From contig JAODTK010003333.1 of the NCBI GenBank assembly GCA_026419785.1, forward strand, positions 1-64,000: a stretch of DNA of 64,000 bases. The letters run 5' to 3'. How positions within the stretch are numbered: position 1 is the stretch's first letter; each line of letters opens with the position of its first letter. Below the pieces are notes generated by a model. It was not told where the DNA came from, did not search any database, and saw only the letters and a list, made by a program, of their open reading frames with translations. The position numbers and the translations under genes were made by a program. Positions 12,110 through 24,075 of the stretch are shown here, in pieces. Source of the DNA: Sclerodactyla briareus (lineage: Eukaryota > Echinodermata > Holothuroidea > Dendrochirotida > Sclerodactylidae).

Positions 12110-13098
12110 CAGTGGTGTCGCCAAGGGGGGGGGGGGCCAGGGGGGCACGTGCCCCCCTCGAAAAACCTCCAACCCCCCCACCCCCCGTGTTCCCCCCTCC
12201 CCCATGTGAGATTTGTGGTTTTCGAAAAAATTATTCTGTAGTCAGTAAGCGACTACCGGTACCAGTTTGTATGAAATAGATCTGGCAAAAAACAAAATAC
12301 CACAAGAAAGGCAGTAAAGTGTGCCCCAATCCGCCTCAAAAGCGATAAAAAGTTAAACAAATTCGCACTCCGCGCGTGTCCTAGTGGTGGCTTTTGTCTC
12401 GTCGCTTTCTCGTCATCTCTGCACACTCCATGGAACTTTTTGCCTCATTGGCCCCCTAACTCATACATATCTGTGAGGTGAAATACAACCAACCATTCTC
12501 ATTGACCTGCAAAAATGCAGTTAACCTTCTTTTTCGGTTTGTTTCATCCTCCCTCGACCACGCGAGATTTGGAACTGCAGAAATAGCGTGGCTATCAGAC
12601 TGACACGATTTCAAGGAGTTTCTCAAGGTAACTGACTAAACTGAGTCATATAAGTTGGAACAGTAGACTAAGGATAGCTAAATGTCCCAAATTTTCTGGT
12701 GAGATCCTCTTTTTCCAAAGTGCGGGAAAAACTCAGAAAAAAAATTGCGTGCTTCGTGCGCACTGGTGAACATAAGTGTAGAGCACAAATTATTTAACAT
12801 TCTGGCCAAATTTGGGCAGTGATAATAAGACCAAGGTCTGACTAAATGTTAAAATTTTCAATTGATTACAGAATTTGTGATCACAAAAGGACCAGATTTG
12901 AAAGGGGCTTGGTAATGTAGCCTAAAACGCTCAGGACAGGTCATTCCGGCCATCTGGGTGGTTGTGCAATCTAAAAATTTTGTGTATGTTCCGCGCCAAC
13001 TCATGGTGGTGCTCGCTTAGATAGTATTCTTGTGCTCTCACAAAATGTTTGTGCCACTCTTGTGCCCCTCCAGTTTGAAAAGTCTGGTGACGCCACAG
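12110..13098. mobile_element. Possible non-autonomous hAT-like element
   Basis: The left end CAGTGGTGTCGCCA (12110-12123) resembles the CAGTGGCGTAGCCA-type ends of many animal hAT elements. The right end TGGTGACGCCACAG (13085-13098) is its inverted relative (11 of 14 matches). Just inside the left end is a long G run and a complementary C-rich stretch. The interior has no transposase frame. The expected 8-bp target duplication is not evident, so the pairing of these two ends is inference. Confidence 0.4.
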
Positions 13099-14557
13099 TG
13101 TTGGCGCTGGGATTTATATTTCCGCCCTTCAAGAAAAATTTGGGGAATCGGACAAAAGTGGGGGGGATTTCTAGAATTGTTGATTGGCTGTCAGCTACCT
13201 ATGCAGTGCATTGCATTTTGCGATGATATTTTTCAGCAGGGTATCAGCCAACATAAGCCCGGTTTTGTTGAACAACTGTATGCATGTTTGTTCTCTCTCA
13301 GAATTATTAAACAAACAGCACTACAGCAGAAATACATTGTATGTTTGATTAAGGAAAAGTCATTGGGCCTATGACCTTCAATCCTACCTGCCCCTTTAAA
13401 AAAAAAAAAAAAGACCAGCACTTATGCAAACCAGGCCCCCACCCCGTCCCACTCTATGCACCCTCTGTGACGGCGATCATTTGCAACTGACCCAAACAAA
13501 TTTAAGCCTATGGTCAGCGCTTGATCTACTTTGCCCTCAGCTCCAAATTAGTTCAAGGGACCGCATAGATGTATCATCACCATCTCAAGCGAGGCAATCT
13601 CCCAAAACCACCCAACCTGTCCCCACCCCTGAATCTGTTATCTTCTCTCCAAGCAAGTCTAGCATGAATCCCAGCCCATTTAAAATTATTTTGAATACTT
13701 TTAGATTAGTGGGCCTGTGGCAAAGTCGTACAATCCACCACAGTCAAACCCACCAGGTGGCCTAGCCTTGGATAGCCTGCAGGGTACTACACACAAGATA
13801 GTGTAACCTATTGCACATGATTGTATGGAAGGACTTAGATCGTGAATGACAAACATCGGTAGAATACTCTGGAAAAAAAGCTTGAGTAGAGTAGCAAAAT
13901 GGAATATTGAAGTATTTTCATTTGGACCTGATCAATTATGTCTGTGATTACACAGACTTTGCAGGAAGTAACGTTAGCATAATATTAATGCAGCAGTATA
14001 TATTAGGGCCTAATCTCATGTGCATGTTATGTGATGTGGCACTGACAATCTTGCCCATAGGACTCATACATAGACTAGAAGAGATTGAGTGTTACTTGCA
14101 GCAAAGTGGGTTGCATGGGGTGCTTGGGTACCGAGTAGGGCGATAGATGTTGTGTAGTGCCCAAGGAACTGAGTTGTCATCATGTATACGAAGGCTCTTC
14201 AACGTTAGGCATACGACTTCTTTGGTCTGATTGGTAGTTCCACAATATTAGAATGAATGGAATATTTATGTGCCATTACTAAGTATCGGGCTTCAGGGGT
14301 GTTTTGTTGGTGTTATGTGACACTTTCCATCGCAAAAAAAGAGGGTGGAGTTTCCCGCATATGACAAATGTCTCTGCGGGAATCCTGAGAGGAGTGAGGG
14401 AATCCTGAGAGAGTGCGACCGGAATTGGCAATCACTAACCTTGGCGCGAAACCCAACACTGTGCCGCCACTGCTCAGATCTGGTGGCAGTGTGCGGTGGT
14501 AGGTGATTCTTCCATGTCTATGGTGGCTTGTAATGTGTGCCAGTGTAGGTGATGACG
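13099..14557. other. Intergenic, no gene recognised
   Basis: A poly-A tract lies at about 13399-13412. A 113-codon Pro/Ser/Thr-rich open frame at 13424-13765 has no motif and no strong splice context, so it is not called. At 14386-14415 a GGGAATCCTGAGAG motif is directly repeated. Confidence 0.5.
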
Positions 14558-14956
14558 TTAGAGTCTGCAAAAAATAAAAAAGTATGGAAAAACACCGGAG
14601 ACAACGTGGAATCGGTAGAGATATGCACAAATGCATGGTGTGAGTGCAGGATGCGGTTCTAGATAAGATTGTCTGTGGGTCACTGTCATGGCATAAGATG
14701 ATGGAGGCATCGTAGAAAAGGCTGGCAATAATGTTGTCAAGGTTGCCGAGGCAGGAGTATAGTAAGTTCTTTGCATAGTGAAAGTGTAAAGACACTGGGG
14801 TGAATCGTTGAGTGGTTGCGGCTTCATGAAACGTGGCGTAGAGCTGAATGCCTGTGAAGGTGCGAATAACGGGTGCGAATCGTGAGTCGGAACCGGCTGA
14901 TACCGTGCCCTGTGGGCTTGCTGGAGGCGGGGAAATGCTAGAGGTTGTAACTCTAG
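14558..14956 (-). CDS. Possible minus-strand exon, Pro/Ser/Thr/Gln-rich
   Basis: Not recognised. On the minus strand, a good-looking acceptor (pyrimidine-rich tract ending CTGCCTAG at 14957) is followed by a frame open for about 132 codons to a stop at 14558. The peptide is rich in Pro, Ser, Thr, Gln and Tyr, with stretches such as PVPTHDSHPLFAPSQAFS and TYYTPASATLTTLLPAF. This composition would suit a disordered segment of a regulatory protein. A donor has not been fixed, so the exon may end earlier. There is no partner exon nearby that I can name, and a chance open frame remains possible. Confidence 0.25.
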   Translation of the reverse strand, partial: LELQPLAFPRLQQAHRARYQPVPTHDSHPLFAPSQAFSSTPRFMKPQPLNDSPQCLYTFTMQRTYYTPASATLTTLLPAFSTMPPSSYAMTVTHRQSYLEPHPALTPCICAYLYRFHVVSGVFPYFFIFCRL

Positions 14957-17779
14957 CTAGGCAGGATGAAGTGAGGTAAAATCAGTGATGAATATAGATA
15001 GAATAGTCAACACAATCGTGCGGTGTCGGAAGGTGGTGGCGTCGTATTGCAGTGATCGCACGCTGAGCGGTTATCGGGACACTGTTAGTTACGTGCGGGG
15101 AGGGCGATGAACGGCAAGCGAAGCTTAGAATGTGGCGCAACTGGTACACGTGTTGGACAATAGCAAAAACAAAAAAAAAAAAAAATATGAGTAAACATGC
15201 AGGGTGATGAAATGAGTTCATTCAGCTTAATGAACGGATGATTCAGTGAACCCACCTAGAATTGAAGATGGTTATTGATGCTGAAGATCTGCAGGAATTG
15301 TTGATCAGCGAACAGGGTGGAAATAATTAGTGTCAAATTTCTTGTCCGTTGTAACGGGAGACGACCGATGGGAAAAGGAAAAAATCCTGGAGTGCCAGAT
15401 TGCTATGAAATGTCAAGAGTTGGAGTGGCTAGGCCCTTAGCCTAGCCTAATTATTTGAGAATGTTCAAAAGATGGAAATGGCATTTTTAAATTGCTGGGA
15501 ACTTGGATTTGGTACCTTCGCAGAGGGTCCCTTTTGATGTCACGAGGGATTTTTCTGCTGGATCGTGCTGTGAATTCCCATAAAACATGTGCTTTCAAAA
15601 GATTGAACTTGAACTTGATTACTAATCATGCACGCCTTTGCCCCCGTCTTTTTTGGCTCGGAAACACGCAAATGATGCGAAGCCGGAAGAAAGAGTGCAG
15701 TTTTTCAATTTTTGCGCGCACATTTAACATGATTTGGAGAATCTATACAAGAACGGACACCACATTTGCAATGTCTGTTTGTCTGGAGCAGCAGTTTTAG
15801 CATGCCTTTGTTAGTGCGTGGAAAGTAGGGAGCGCGCTCTCTACCCTTGGTGCTGTCCTAGAATCAGTGGTGCCGTATTTGGCAAGTGGACTAGTGTGAA
15901 CTACTATGATCAATAAAATGCAGAACAAATCATGAATCAAGCTGATTTCTTGGTGAAGGATTAATGGTACATACAGAAACAGTCTGTTAGTTTTTAAAGA
16001 GAATCCATTTCATGACCATTGTACTTCAAGAGGATTAATTCCCAAAATATATATGGCCTAGGCAACCTGCGAAAAACTTGTTCATGGGGGCACTTGTGTT
16101 ATCGTTAACAGTCAATGAAGCAGGCCTGAAAAATCATGATATTTCATCTGTGTGGGTGCATCGCCACCAAATTCGATATTCCCTTTGTTATCTTCTGTTT
16201 TTGATGATGCTGTATCAGATGTAAGGGACTATGTACACTACAACTTGAAATGTGCCTGCACCTGTGCTATGGTATACCATACAGTGTGTGTATCATACTT
16301 GTCGGTCAGTATCGTGCTAGTGCACGACCATCTGTCAGTCACCTGTCACATGACTTCTCTGTGCATTATTTTGCAATGACTGGCTCATGATATACACACT
16401 ACATTTGATGGAGGACAAGCGAGGCAGCAAGTGACTAACTTACCATCAGTGTAAGCAAGTGTTTTCCTTAAAAGAGGTACTCTCCCCCTCCCGTTGGGAT
16501 AATGCTAAAGGGAGCCTGTCCCATCTGGAATATGGGAATGTCCAAGGAGGTGATGGAATAAGCATGAGTAGGTCACCTCTGTATTATGGCAGTGGAGAAC
16601 TGCTGTGAATTGTGCGATTTTTGAATTGTGGAGTCGGCAGTGCTGGAGTCGAGTCCTCTCAATCCAAGTGTGAGTCATCAGTGTCCAAGCCTGAGTCATT
16701 GGCGTCCGAGTCACAGGGTCTGTGTCAGAATCATCGAGTCCTTACGCAAATTTCACCTACAGGTACTAGTTTAATAACAAATTTGAGGCACAGCTATATA
16801 CACTGTAACTTGCTACCAGGCAATTCTATGAAGCAGTGGCTAATATTAACATATGAATACAGAGAATTTTAAATAGAGGACTGGTGGTCTACATCTGGAC
16901 AAGATTTGGGTATTCCAGGTTGTGTTCAGGTTTGTGTTAGGTATCATAATAGGCCTAAACAGGAATAATGCGGGCCGTTTAGTTTTTTAAGTAGGTATCA
17001 CAATATTTGAGTGAGTTTCAAAAAATTTATGGTGATATTTGTCCATGTTGATATAATGCCAAAAAAATTGTACTGAGTAATAGACATCGGACAGAGGAAA
17101 TACGGAAGAAGTTTAGGCTACTCTTTTGGGAGGTTGTTCGTATATTTAGTTGTCTTGGATGATTGTAGAATCAGTTGCATCTGTCCTTTAAAAAAATAGA
17201 GGGACTCGGACAAGGACTCAGTCCGAGAAGACGTGTAGACCTTCACGTAAGTTGGGAGTTCTAGTTTCTCAAAATTATTGGTTCAGGCGTGGGTTGGGAT
17301 TTCTGTGTGATTGATTGCCAATTGAACAAATCGAACCAAAGTGTGGAACAGCACTCTCATAAAAAATATTATTAATCACATATGTACGGTTCTCATGGTC
17401 TACTCCACAAGGAATCGCTAAGCCTCTGGCTTTGGGTATTAAAATGTAAACGCTTTTGACACTATTATATAAAAAATGGAACAATTTGAAGTTCCAATCA
17501 TTTTTTAGCTGAAACAGCTATGCTGGTGAGCTATTGGAATCTGCATGTACTATCTAGCTCTTGATCAGTTGTGTTAACATGTTTTTTGCCTCCCGAAACA
17601 GTCAGTCTGTGAGGATGTCTACCAAAACTTGGACCCATATGTTCCTTGACCCATTGAGACATGTCTGACTGTGGAGGTTGCAAGCGTCAAAGGTTATTAA
17701 AGAGGACAATATAGGCCTAGTGTAAAATTTCAAAGTATGACTCCTCATACAAATTTTGGCACAGTGCTAATGTTCAGTC
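14957..17779. other. Intergenic, minor repeats only
   Basis: No convincing exon was seen. A roughly 24-bp imperfect minisatellite built on GAGTC..GTCC lies at 16630-16740. At about 17408-17433 a GGAATCGCTAAGCCTCTGGCTT motif resembles the right terminus of the element family described at 50.24 and 59.33 kb. Confidence 0.5.
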
Positions 17780-19110
17780 CATAATGATGGTCGATCATAA
17801 CCGTACCGTGAGGTGTTGAGAAATTTTTGGTCCAAGGTCCCAATTGGGCCCGAGGGCCCATTTTATGAAAATTTCACAACAATGGTACTTGAACTGCATT
17901 CTCCTCCCACAAAACGGCCACAAGCTTCAATAATTTTCGCCAATGTTACATGTTAAGGCTTCATGGGTAAAGGGCCATTTGGGTTGTTCAGGAATGTTGG
18001 GGTCAAGGCCCAGTTTGGGCCGTAGGGCCCCATAGGTGAAATGCCACAAATCTTTATTCTACAAGTTAGTTGCACATGCTGATGTCCGGTCATATGATGG
18101 TCTAATAGCCGTACCTTGGGGTGTTCATGATTTTGTGGTCCATGGTCCGACTGGGCCTGAGGAGCCAATCATGAATATTTCACACAATGGCTGTTTGGAA
18201 ATGCATCTCCTCCCCAAGCTTCAATTGATTTCTTCAAAGTTACATGTTGTGGTCCTAGGTAGAGAGACATTGAGTTGCTACTGTAAGAGTTGGGCCAAGG
18301 TTTTGCCCAGTTGGGCCATAAGGACCATTATGTGAATTACTGCAAATTCTTGTTGTATCTCCTACAAATTTAGTTGCCACAGTGCAGATGTTCAGTCATA
18401 ATGATGGTCTAAGCCATACCTTCGGGGTGCCCAATTATTTAGGACTACCACCCAGTGTGGGCCCGAGGGCCCATCATGTCGAATTATGCAAAAGGCTCCA
18501 CCTCTCACAAGTTTGGTACATAGTGCTGACATTTGGTCCTAATGATGATCTAACAGCTATACCTTCAGGTTTTTCAGGAATTTTTGATCCAAGGTGCCGG
18601 CTCCCACTTGGCCCTATGGCCATTTAGAAAGTCCATGGAATTTCGCACATTGGTACTTTGCAATGCATTTCTTCCCGAGTTCCAATTGATTTTTGTGAAG
18701 TAAATGCTCAGGGTTTGTTAGTGGTCCATCAGGGGTATTTGCGAACTCCTAGCTCAAGGCCCAATGTGGGCCCTAGGGCCCATCATATAAAATAACATGT
18801 TAAATCAAATGCCGACAAATTTCGATGCAAAGGTCAGTGCTGATGTTAGGTCATAATGACGGTCTAATAGCCATATCTTCAGAGTTCTCAGGAATTTGGA
18901 CTTGCGACCCAGTGTGAGCTAGAGGGCCTCCATGTGCTACCACGCAAAATGCTTCTCCCTCTACATATTTTGGTGCACAGTGCTGTTGTGCGATCAAACT
19001 GTTGGGATAGTCATCCTAACGCTTCAAGAATTTTTGGTCGAGTACCCCTGTGGGCCATATACAGCCTATCTTTCCATCCCAGTGCTTTTTGGCACCCAAA
19101 CAGTTATTCT
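17780..19110 (+). repeat. About 150-bp tandem array with GGGCCC palindromes
   Basis: About nine diverged units. Each carries AATGATGGTCTAA, a GTTCAGGAATTTTTGGTC-like stretch and a palindromic core such as GGGCCCGAGGGCCC (17848, 18460) or GGGCCCTAGGGCCC (18768). Cores fall near 17848, 18018, 18152, 18302, 18460, 18607, 18768, 18917 and 19052. The same family lies in reverse orientation at 56.7-57.9 kb. Confidence 0.85.
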
Positions 19111-21152
19111 GTGACAGATTTCAAGCAACGAGGACACAATTTATTGGCAGAGGGGGATTGCTTCTTACACACTACTCCATGGCCATGACCTTTCTCTTCA
19201 CATATTTGAAGGGAGGGGTCCACTGCTCCCCTGAATCCTCCCACCCATTGCCGCACTTCCCCTGCTGAGCACAGGGCATAACACTCTTGCATCACAACTG
19301 ATATACAGCTGAATTCATGTTGCTCAAAGGCTTATGGAAATTGAGGGCTAGTAAGTGATCCTTGCTCTCCAAGTGACTTGTCCCTAAGCAGGGAGGGTCA
19401 TCATCCCCAGAGTGATACCAGAGCCTGGCAGATGATGATGTTTGGTCAGCCCAGAGAGAAAGTAGGTCATAGCAAAATTAGACTGGAGTAACCAGTCAAA
19501 ACATGAGTCTAGTAACATCTGTGGGCATTGTTGTCATGAATTCATTCTCTGTTAAGAGAGACAAGAATCTGTGAATGTTCTGATCATCGTAGTTTTCAAG
19601 ATTACCAGGGGACAGTTTAAACTTGTGAAGGGCAGGGTCAAAGGTTATTAACGGGCAAAAAGACCATTATGTGTATATTTCCAAAGGTATCTCCTACAAA
19701 GTACATCAGATGTTCTTGAAACTGTTCGTAATTTTCTCTTCCAGCTGTTTGCAACATCATATAATGTCATTAAATTGAAACAGTAACATGAAGCAAAACA
19801 GTCAGTCTTCGATGGATGTTGACCAAGCTTGGACCATTGTTCCCATCGACCTTTTGGGCCATGTGAGGGTCTAGGTCATAGGTCATAAAGGGGGAAAAAT
19901 ACGGCGCTTGTGTGAAAATGCCTCTTTCTCAATTGGCCATTCTTTGATGGGACGTTGACAAAACGAAGTAAACAATGTTTTAGACTGATATGACATATGT
20001 GGCATATTGAAGATCAATGTCAAAAGTCAGTACAGGGGCACATAGGCCATTGTGTGAAACTGCCTTCTTGCCTCATGATCTTGAAACATTAACACATTCA
20101 TCTTGTACAGTTGTGGGTTGAGCTACGGCACAATTGGTGCTCCAGTTTAACAATGTGGTTCGAGGCTTCAATAAACAATATATATATTGTATATGACAAG
20201 GACGATGTGTAGATTATTGTCACTGTTAGACATCTCCGATATTCACTACATTCCGATAAATCTGTTAAGACACATCTGTCCAATTCCATTCCTTCATGCT
20301 TGTGTGACACACCTCTTTGAGACCTGACATTTCATGTTCTGATTCATTCTTCGCTTATGTTGTAGACAAGAGCCTCTAAATGAATGAAACTCAACAATAC
20401 TAAGTAAGTCTGTAAATAAGTAGTATTAAGTTGATGCGATATGTCATCGGTGGACACAGTGGCAACAATAACTGAGGAAGCCCCAAGAAAACCGTTTCCT
20501 GGGTATGGAAAAAACTGAGCTTCGGGAGGCGGATGGGTAGCGTTTGTCCTGATAATGCCACGGGTACCAGCGAAAGGAGAATCACCCAACAGCAGAGGTC
20601 AGCCTGTTATACAAGAGAGAGCACACAGTCCGGTCAGAACATGGTCTCTACAGCACAATATACATTACATCCATTAGAGAGGAAGGAGGAAAGAGGAAAG
20701 ATTGGTGTGTTCTAATATATCTATATATATATATATATAGATGTATAATTATATATATTATAAAAAGTAAAAAAATTTTATTAAATAATTTAAGCAGCAT
20801 AATTAGCTAACTAAAACGTATCAGTTACGCGCCATGTTGCGTGCACTATGGTGCAGGGGATATTTATCGACGCATGATTATGACCGGGAAGAAGGATTTG
20901 TTTGATATTATTTTAACATGTTGTAACGGTTGTAAGAAGTTTCATTTCATTGTCAGTTGATAAAGATCCAGGTAGGAGGCGACGGAAAATTTCTGTTGAT
21001 TGAAAATAAAATTGTTGCAATTATAAACCGCCACACATTCTTGCTCATCTATATGATAATTCCAACACACGGCAGGGTAATAATATAATATATATATAGA
21101 TATATATTATATATATATATATATAATCAGGAGAGAAATCCAATCTCTTCAA
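19111..21152. other. Upstream flank of the PWWP gene, dispersed repeats and AT microsatellites
   Basis: At 19620-20070 lie diverged units with TCAAAGGT and TGGACCATTGTTCCC, relatives of sequence at 56.1-56.5 and 57.9-58.1 kb. AT/TA microsatellites at 20711-20760 and 21080-21127 flank a 320-bp AT-rich block. A promoter or first non-coding exon for the gene at 21.15 kb is expected nearby, but none could be pinned down. Confidence 0.5.
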
Positions 21153-21293
21153 ATGAGCAACAATTTGGTGTTTGTTTTCATAGAGTACAAACGTTCCGGA
21201 ATCTCCGCAACTGTGATTGGCAAAACCGTATATGGACCGGGTGACAAGGTGTTTGCCAAAATGAAAAGTTGGTCCATTTCTGGCCTGATAGGG
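21153..21293 (+). CDS. HDGF/LEDGF-like gene, first PWWP exon
   Basis: This exon encodes the start of a PWWP domain, a chromatin-reader fold that binds methylated H3K36 nucleosomes. YGPGDKVFAKMK matches the family's opening GDL(V/I)FAKMK. Just after it, dropping one A from the AAAATGAAAAG run gives KMKLVHFWPDR, matching KMKGYPHWPAR with its WP pair intact. As written, the frame instead reads SWSISGLIG, so the exon has a one-base lesion. The donor (GTACGT at 21294) is good. The start is uncertain: an ATG lies at 21153, but an acceptor-like TTTTCATAG near 21182 would make this an internal exon. The family call rests on this and the next two exons together. Confidence 0.8.
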
Positions 21294-22860
21294 GTACGTT
21301 GCTCACTCTCTCCTTTTCTTTCCCCCTCAGAGGTTCAGTCTGAAAATCTCAAGAGGCATCTGGTTTTTGCATGGTTATACAACGAGGGATATCTTATTTA
21401 GATACATGTATAAAAAGCTCTGTGTTACTCACAATAACTTGAGGGACGCTTATAAGATGTATCAAGGTAGTAGTAGAGCACCTGTCACATTGAAAATCTG
21501 TTTCATACGTATCGGCTGTGCTCAACAAAAGATTAATCCGAGTAGTAGTTACAACAATGATTAATCGATTAAGAATATCAAGTTATCGAGCTATTATAAA
21601 ATGAGAAATGGTTCCATGATTTTCCAGGGATACCCTCGCAGAATATAAAGTACAGGAAGCGTGTAATGTCGTATGAGGAACCTCAAATTACTTTCACAGG
21701 CATGCTTTAAGGCTGGACAGCGTTGCGATTAATCGCTAAACGATCGGACAGAAATAACTTTACCAAAAAATACGTGCGATTAATCAGTTCCCTCATTGCT
21801 CTTCTAATCTCATCCACCTTGACCCCATTTTCCACATTTTCTGCCAGTCATCTTGGTATTTTAAAATGTTAAAAATTCAAGTTATTCCTTTCTCAGTGTT
21901 TTTTCTGAAGTTGGTTTGAATCATTCAATCACGCGTGTGAATAATCGCGATTTATTTGCTAAATGATCGGAATTTTTTGCGAAGAAACGTTTACTGATTT
22001 TGCTACACGACACGCTCTAACCTGTTTTGCTTGAGAATGTACGGTAGTACACTTCCCTGTACGCAATGAACCAGAACTTATGAGGAAGACAACACTGTAC
22101 AGGGATCAAACGCAAATAGTAAGCTCTTCATAATCCTAGTGGAATGCAGCAAGTTAACTAAGATCTTTACAACTTGGTGGTGTTCAGAATCAGTACTTAC
22201 TTCACAGAGGGTGAGGTTAATTGCACAGACCCCTCTCACTCAATCTCCGGAGTGCTGGAGAACATTGTTGATAGTTACTCTGAGTTCGCCAAGCATTCGA
22301 ACCCGCCAGGAGAGATATGTGCAATGATGGCAATTGAGTATTGAACAACCTTTCCTGGGCCTGATGGCTTGCTCTTTCTGTCTATAGACTGTGGTGTACA
22401 TGGTGATGAAAATGGTAAAATGTATGTGTTCAATTTCTAGCATTCCTTGGGTGAGGAAGTGAACTATATGTTATCCACTGTTAGGATGCAAGAGACAAAA
22501 TTCTGCTACAGTAGCTAACACTGTACATTTTCCACCGTGAATTAGGCCTACTTGAGCGTGTAATTTACGACAAATCCGCTTCTAATTGTAACCTGCAAAT
22601 ATCTGATAGGGATACTCAAGTTTAATGTAGTATGTTTGTAGAAACACCAGTAACCACTGTTATGATGTATTAGGATAATATATTCTTTGGGTAACTACAT
22701 GTAGGGTGTCAAAGTTGAATAGGAAAATAAGCAATTCGGTAGGAAGTGATCCAGGCATGGGGGAGAGAACCCCAGCCTATCTTTCTAATTGTTATATTTG
22801 ATAATTGGCAAGGTGTTATTAGGTCACCACCTTTTTTTGATGGTTTGTTACATTTTGCAG
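21294..22860 (+). other. Intron 1 of the HDGF/LEDGF-like gene
   Basis: AT-rich, with GATTAATCG motifs at about 21560-21970. It holds no coding-like stretch. It ends in a good acceptor (TTTGTTACATTTTGCAG). Confidence 0.6.
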
Positions 22861-22935
22861 GTGGATGATGTTCCTGAGGGGGGGTTTAGCCTCCCCCCAA
22901 TAAGTACCCAATCTTCTTTATGGCACCCATGAAAC
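22861..22935 (+). CDS. HDGF/LEDGF-like gene, second PWWP exon
   Basis: Clean acceptor (TTTTGCAG) and donor (GTAAGT). The frame opens VDDVPEG, then needs one extra C in the GCCTCCCCCC run to read PPPNKYPIFF, and one extra T in TTCTTTATGG to read YGTHET. These three blocks match, in order, the middle of the HDGF/LEDGF PWWP domain (V-D-E-V-P-D-G, then N-K-x-P-I-F-F, then F-G-T-H-E-T). Conserved splice sites and exact protein blocks, with both breaks at homopolymers, point to missing bases in the assembly rather than decay. That is inference. Confidence 0.85.
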
Positions 22936-23388
22936 GTAAGTTTACAATATCTGGGGTGTGGGGCCTGGGAAATTGTGAAGTTCGTCCTTGTATATAATAC
23001 TTCAGTAGAGTGTTGTGAATGGTTTTTATGATGGCACTACAGTGATACAAGTTAGGCTATTTTTTGGCTCTGGCACTCGAAGAAAAGGAAAACGAGAATT
23101 GCTGGGGTCTGTCCATGCCAGCTGGGGCAAAGTTTAACTTGACAGAAGCCTGTCCATGGTATAATTAAACGTGGCGCATAATGTCATTGTGTCAACGTCA
23201 TAGGGGCACACTGGACTGTCGATGTGGCATGTACAGTGTGCAGACATCTTTGGGAACTTCCCATGACGAAAACTAAAACATCCTACCATCACAAAATTCA
23301 TGATTCCCCCCCCCCCCTCCCCCGTACTTCTCCACATGAACCATATCTGGAGGATTGGGGGAATTGGATGCTTCTCAAAGGATGGTGA
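22936..23388 (+). other. Intron 2 of the HDGF/LEDGF-like gene, 5' part
   Basis: Non-coding as far as I can see. It contains a C-rich tract at 23307-23325. A second open frame (MNHIWRIGGIGCF...) starts at about 23337 and overlaps the one listed next in another register. Confidence 0.4.
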
Positions 23389-23697
23389 CCGTTTGAAAAT
23401 AGGCAGTATGATAGAGCTTGGGGAGCTATTGTCTACACCCCAAGCTGTTTTGTGGTGAACATGCTCACTTATGAAACCAAGGAGAGGCCTATCCTGTTGC
23501 TGGACTTCGAGCAAACAGATTTTAAGAGTGCTCTACCCAAGTTGACAGTCAACAGGATCGGGTACCACCTCAAGCCTGTACTAATTGAGGCTGCAATGCA
23601 GACTGTCACAGCTCGCAGTCAATGCAAAAGAGTCTTGTGGCGGCCTTGCGAGAAGCTCCAGTTAATTGCGCAATGGACCGTGAAACATTATTGAGCA
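23389..23697 (+). CDS. Unidentified coding-like open frame within intron 2
   Basis: Not recognised. The frame is open for about 102 codons from a stop just upstream to a TGA at 23695. It begins FENRQYDRAWGAIVYTPSCF, contains RPILLLDFEQTDFKSALPK and HLKPVLIEAAMQTVTA, and ends in QLIAQWTVKHY. The balanced composition and lack of low complexity look like real protein. It lies in the intron between PWWP exons 2 and 3, and its frame does not fit either. It could be a fossil of a mobile element or another gene's exon on the same strand. A second overlapping frame on the same strand weakens the case. Confidence 0.3.
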
Positions 23698-24075
23698 GTA
23701 ACTGTATTGTGTTGTGAGACACAATGGAGAAATTGCATTAGAAGAGGAACAGGGATACATTTCAAACTTGTCCGAACGCCCTCACCTTTCATACTCAGGT
23801 AGTCGGTATGTGATTACCTGTATTGCGTTACAAGAGGTCGATATTGTTTACCTTGGTGGTCAGGAATGATCTGGCTATGAATCACTGAGCCTTTGGCTTT
23901 CTGGTTATGCTTCATTTCAAGCCTTGCGAACCCAGTATGAAACTTGTCAGTCATGAAGGCCAGCCCTGAGGGGGGGGGGGGGGTTCTTCTCTGCCTAGTT
24001 ATGTACACGAATACCTCAGTTACTATTTGAAAAATGATCTTGTTTTGATTGGAATTCTGTCTGTTTCTGCCTTAG
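23698..24075 (+). other. Intron 2, 3' part, with a repeat terminus
   Basis: At about 23878-23903 is AATCACTGAGCCTTTGGCTT, a relative of the right terminus of the elements ending at 50.25 and 59.34 kb. A 13-G run lies at 23970-23982. Confidence 0.5.

Noticed and set aside
16905-18335. Open frames over the GGGCCC array and similar ones at 56905-57396
   Set aside because: Similarity between the two loci is repeat homology. Frames shift between units and no unit keeps a frame.
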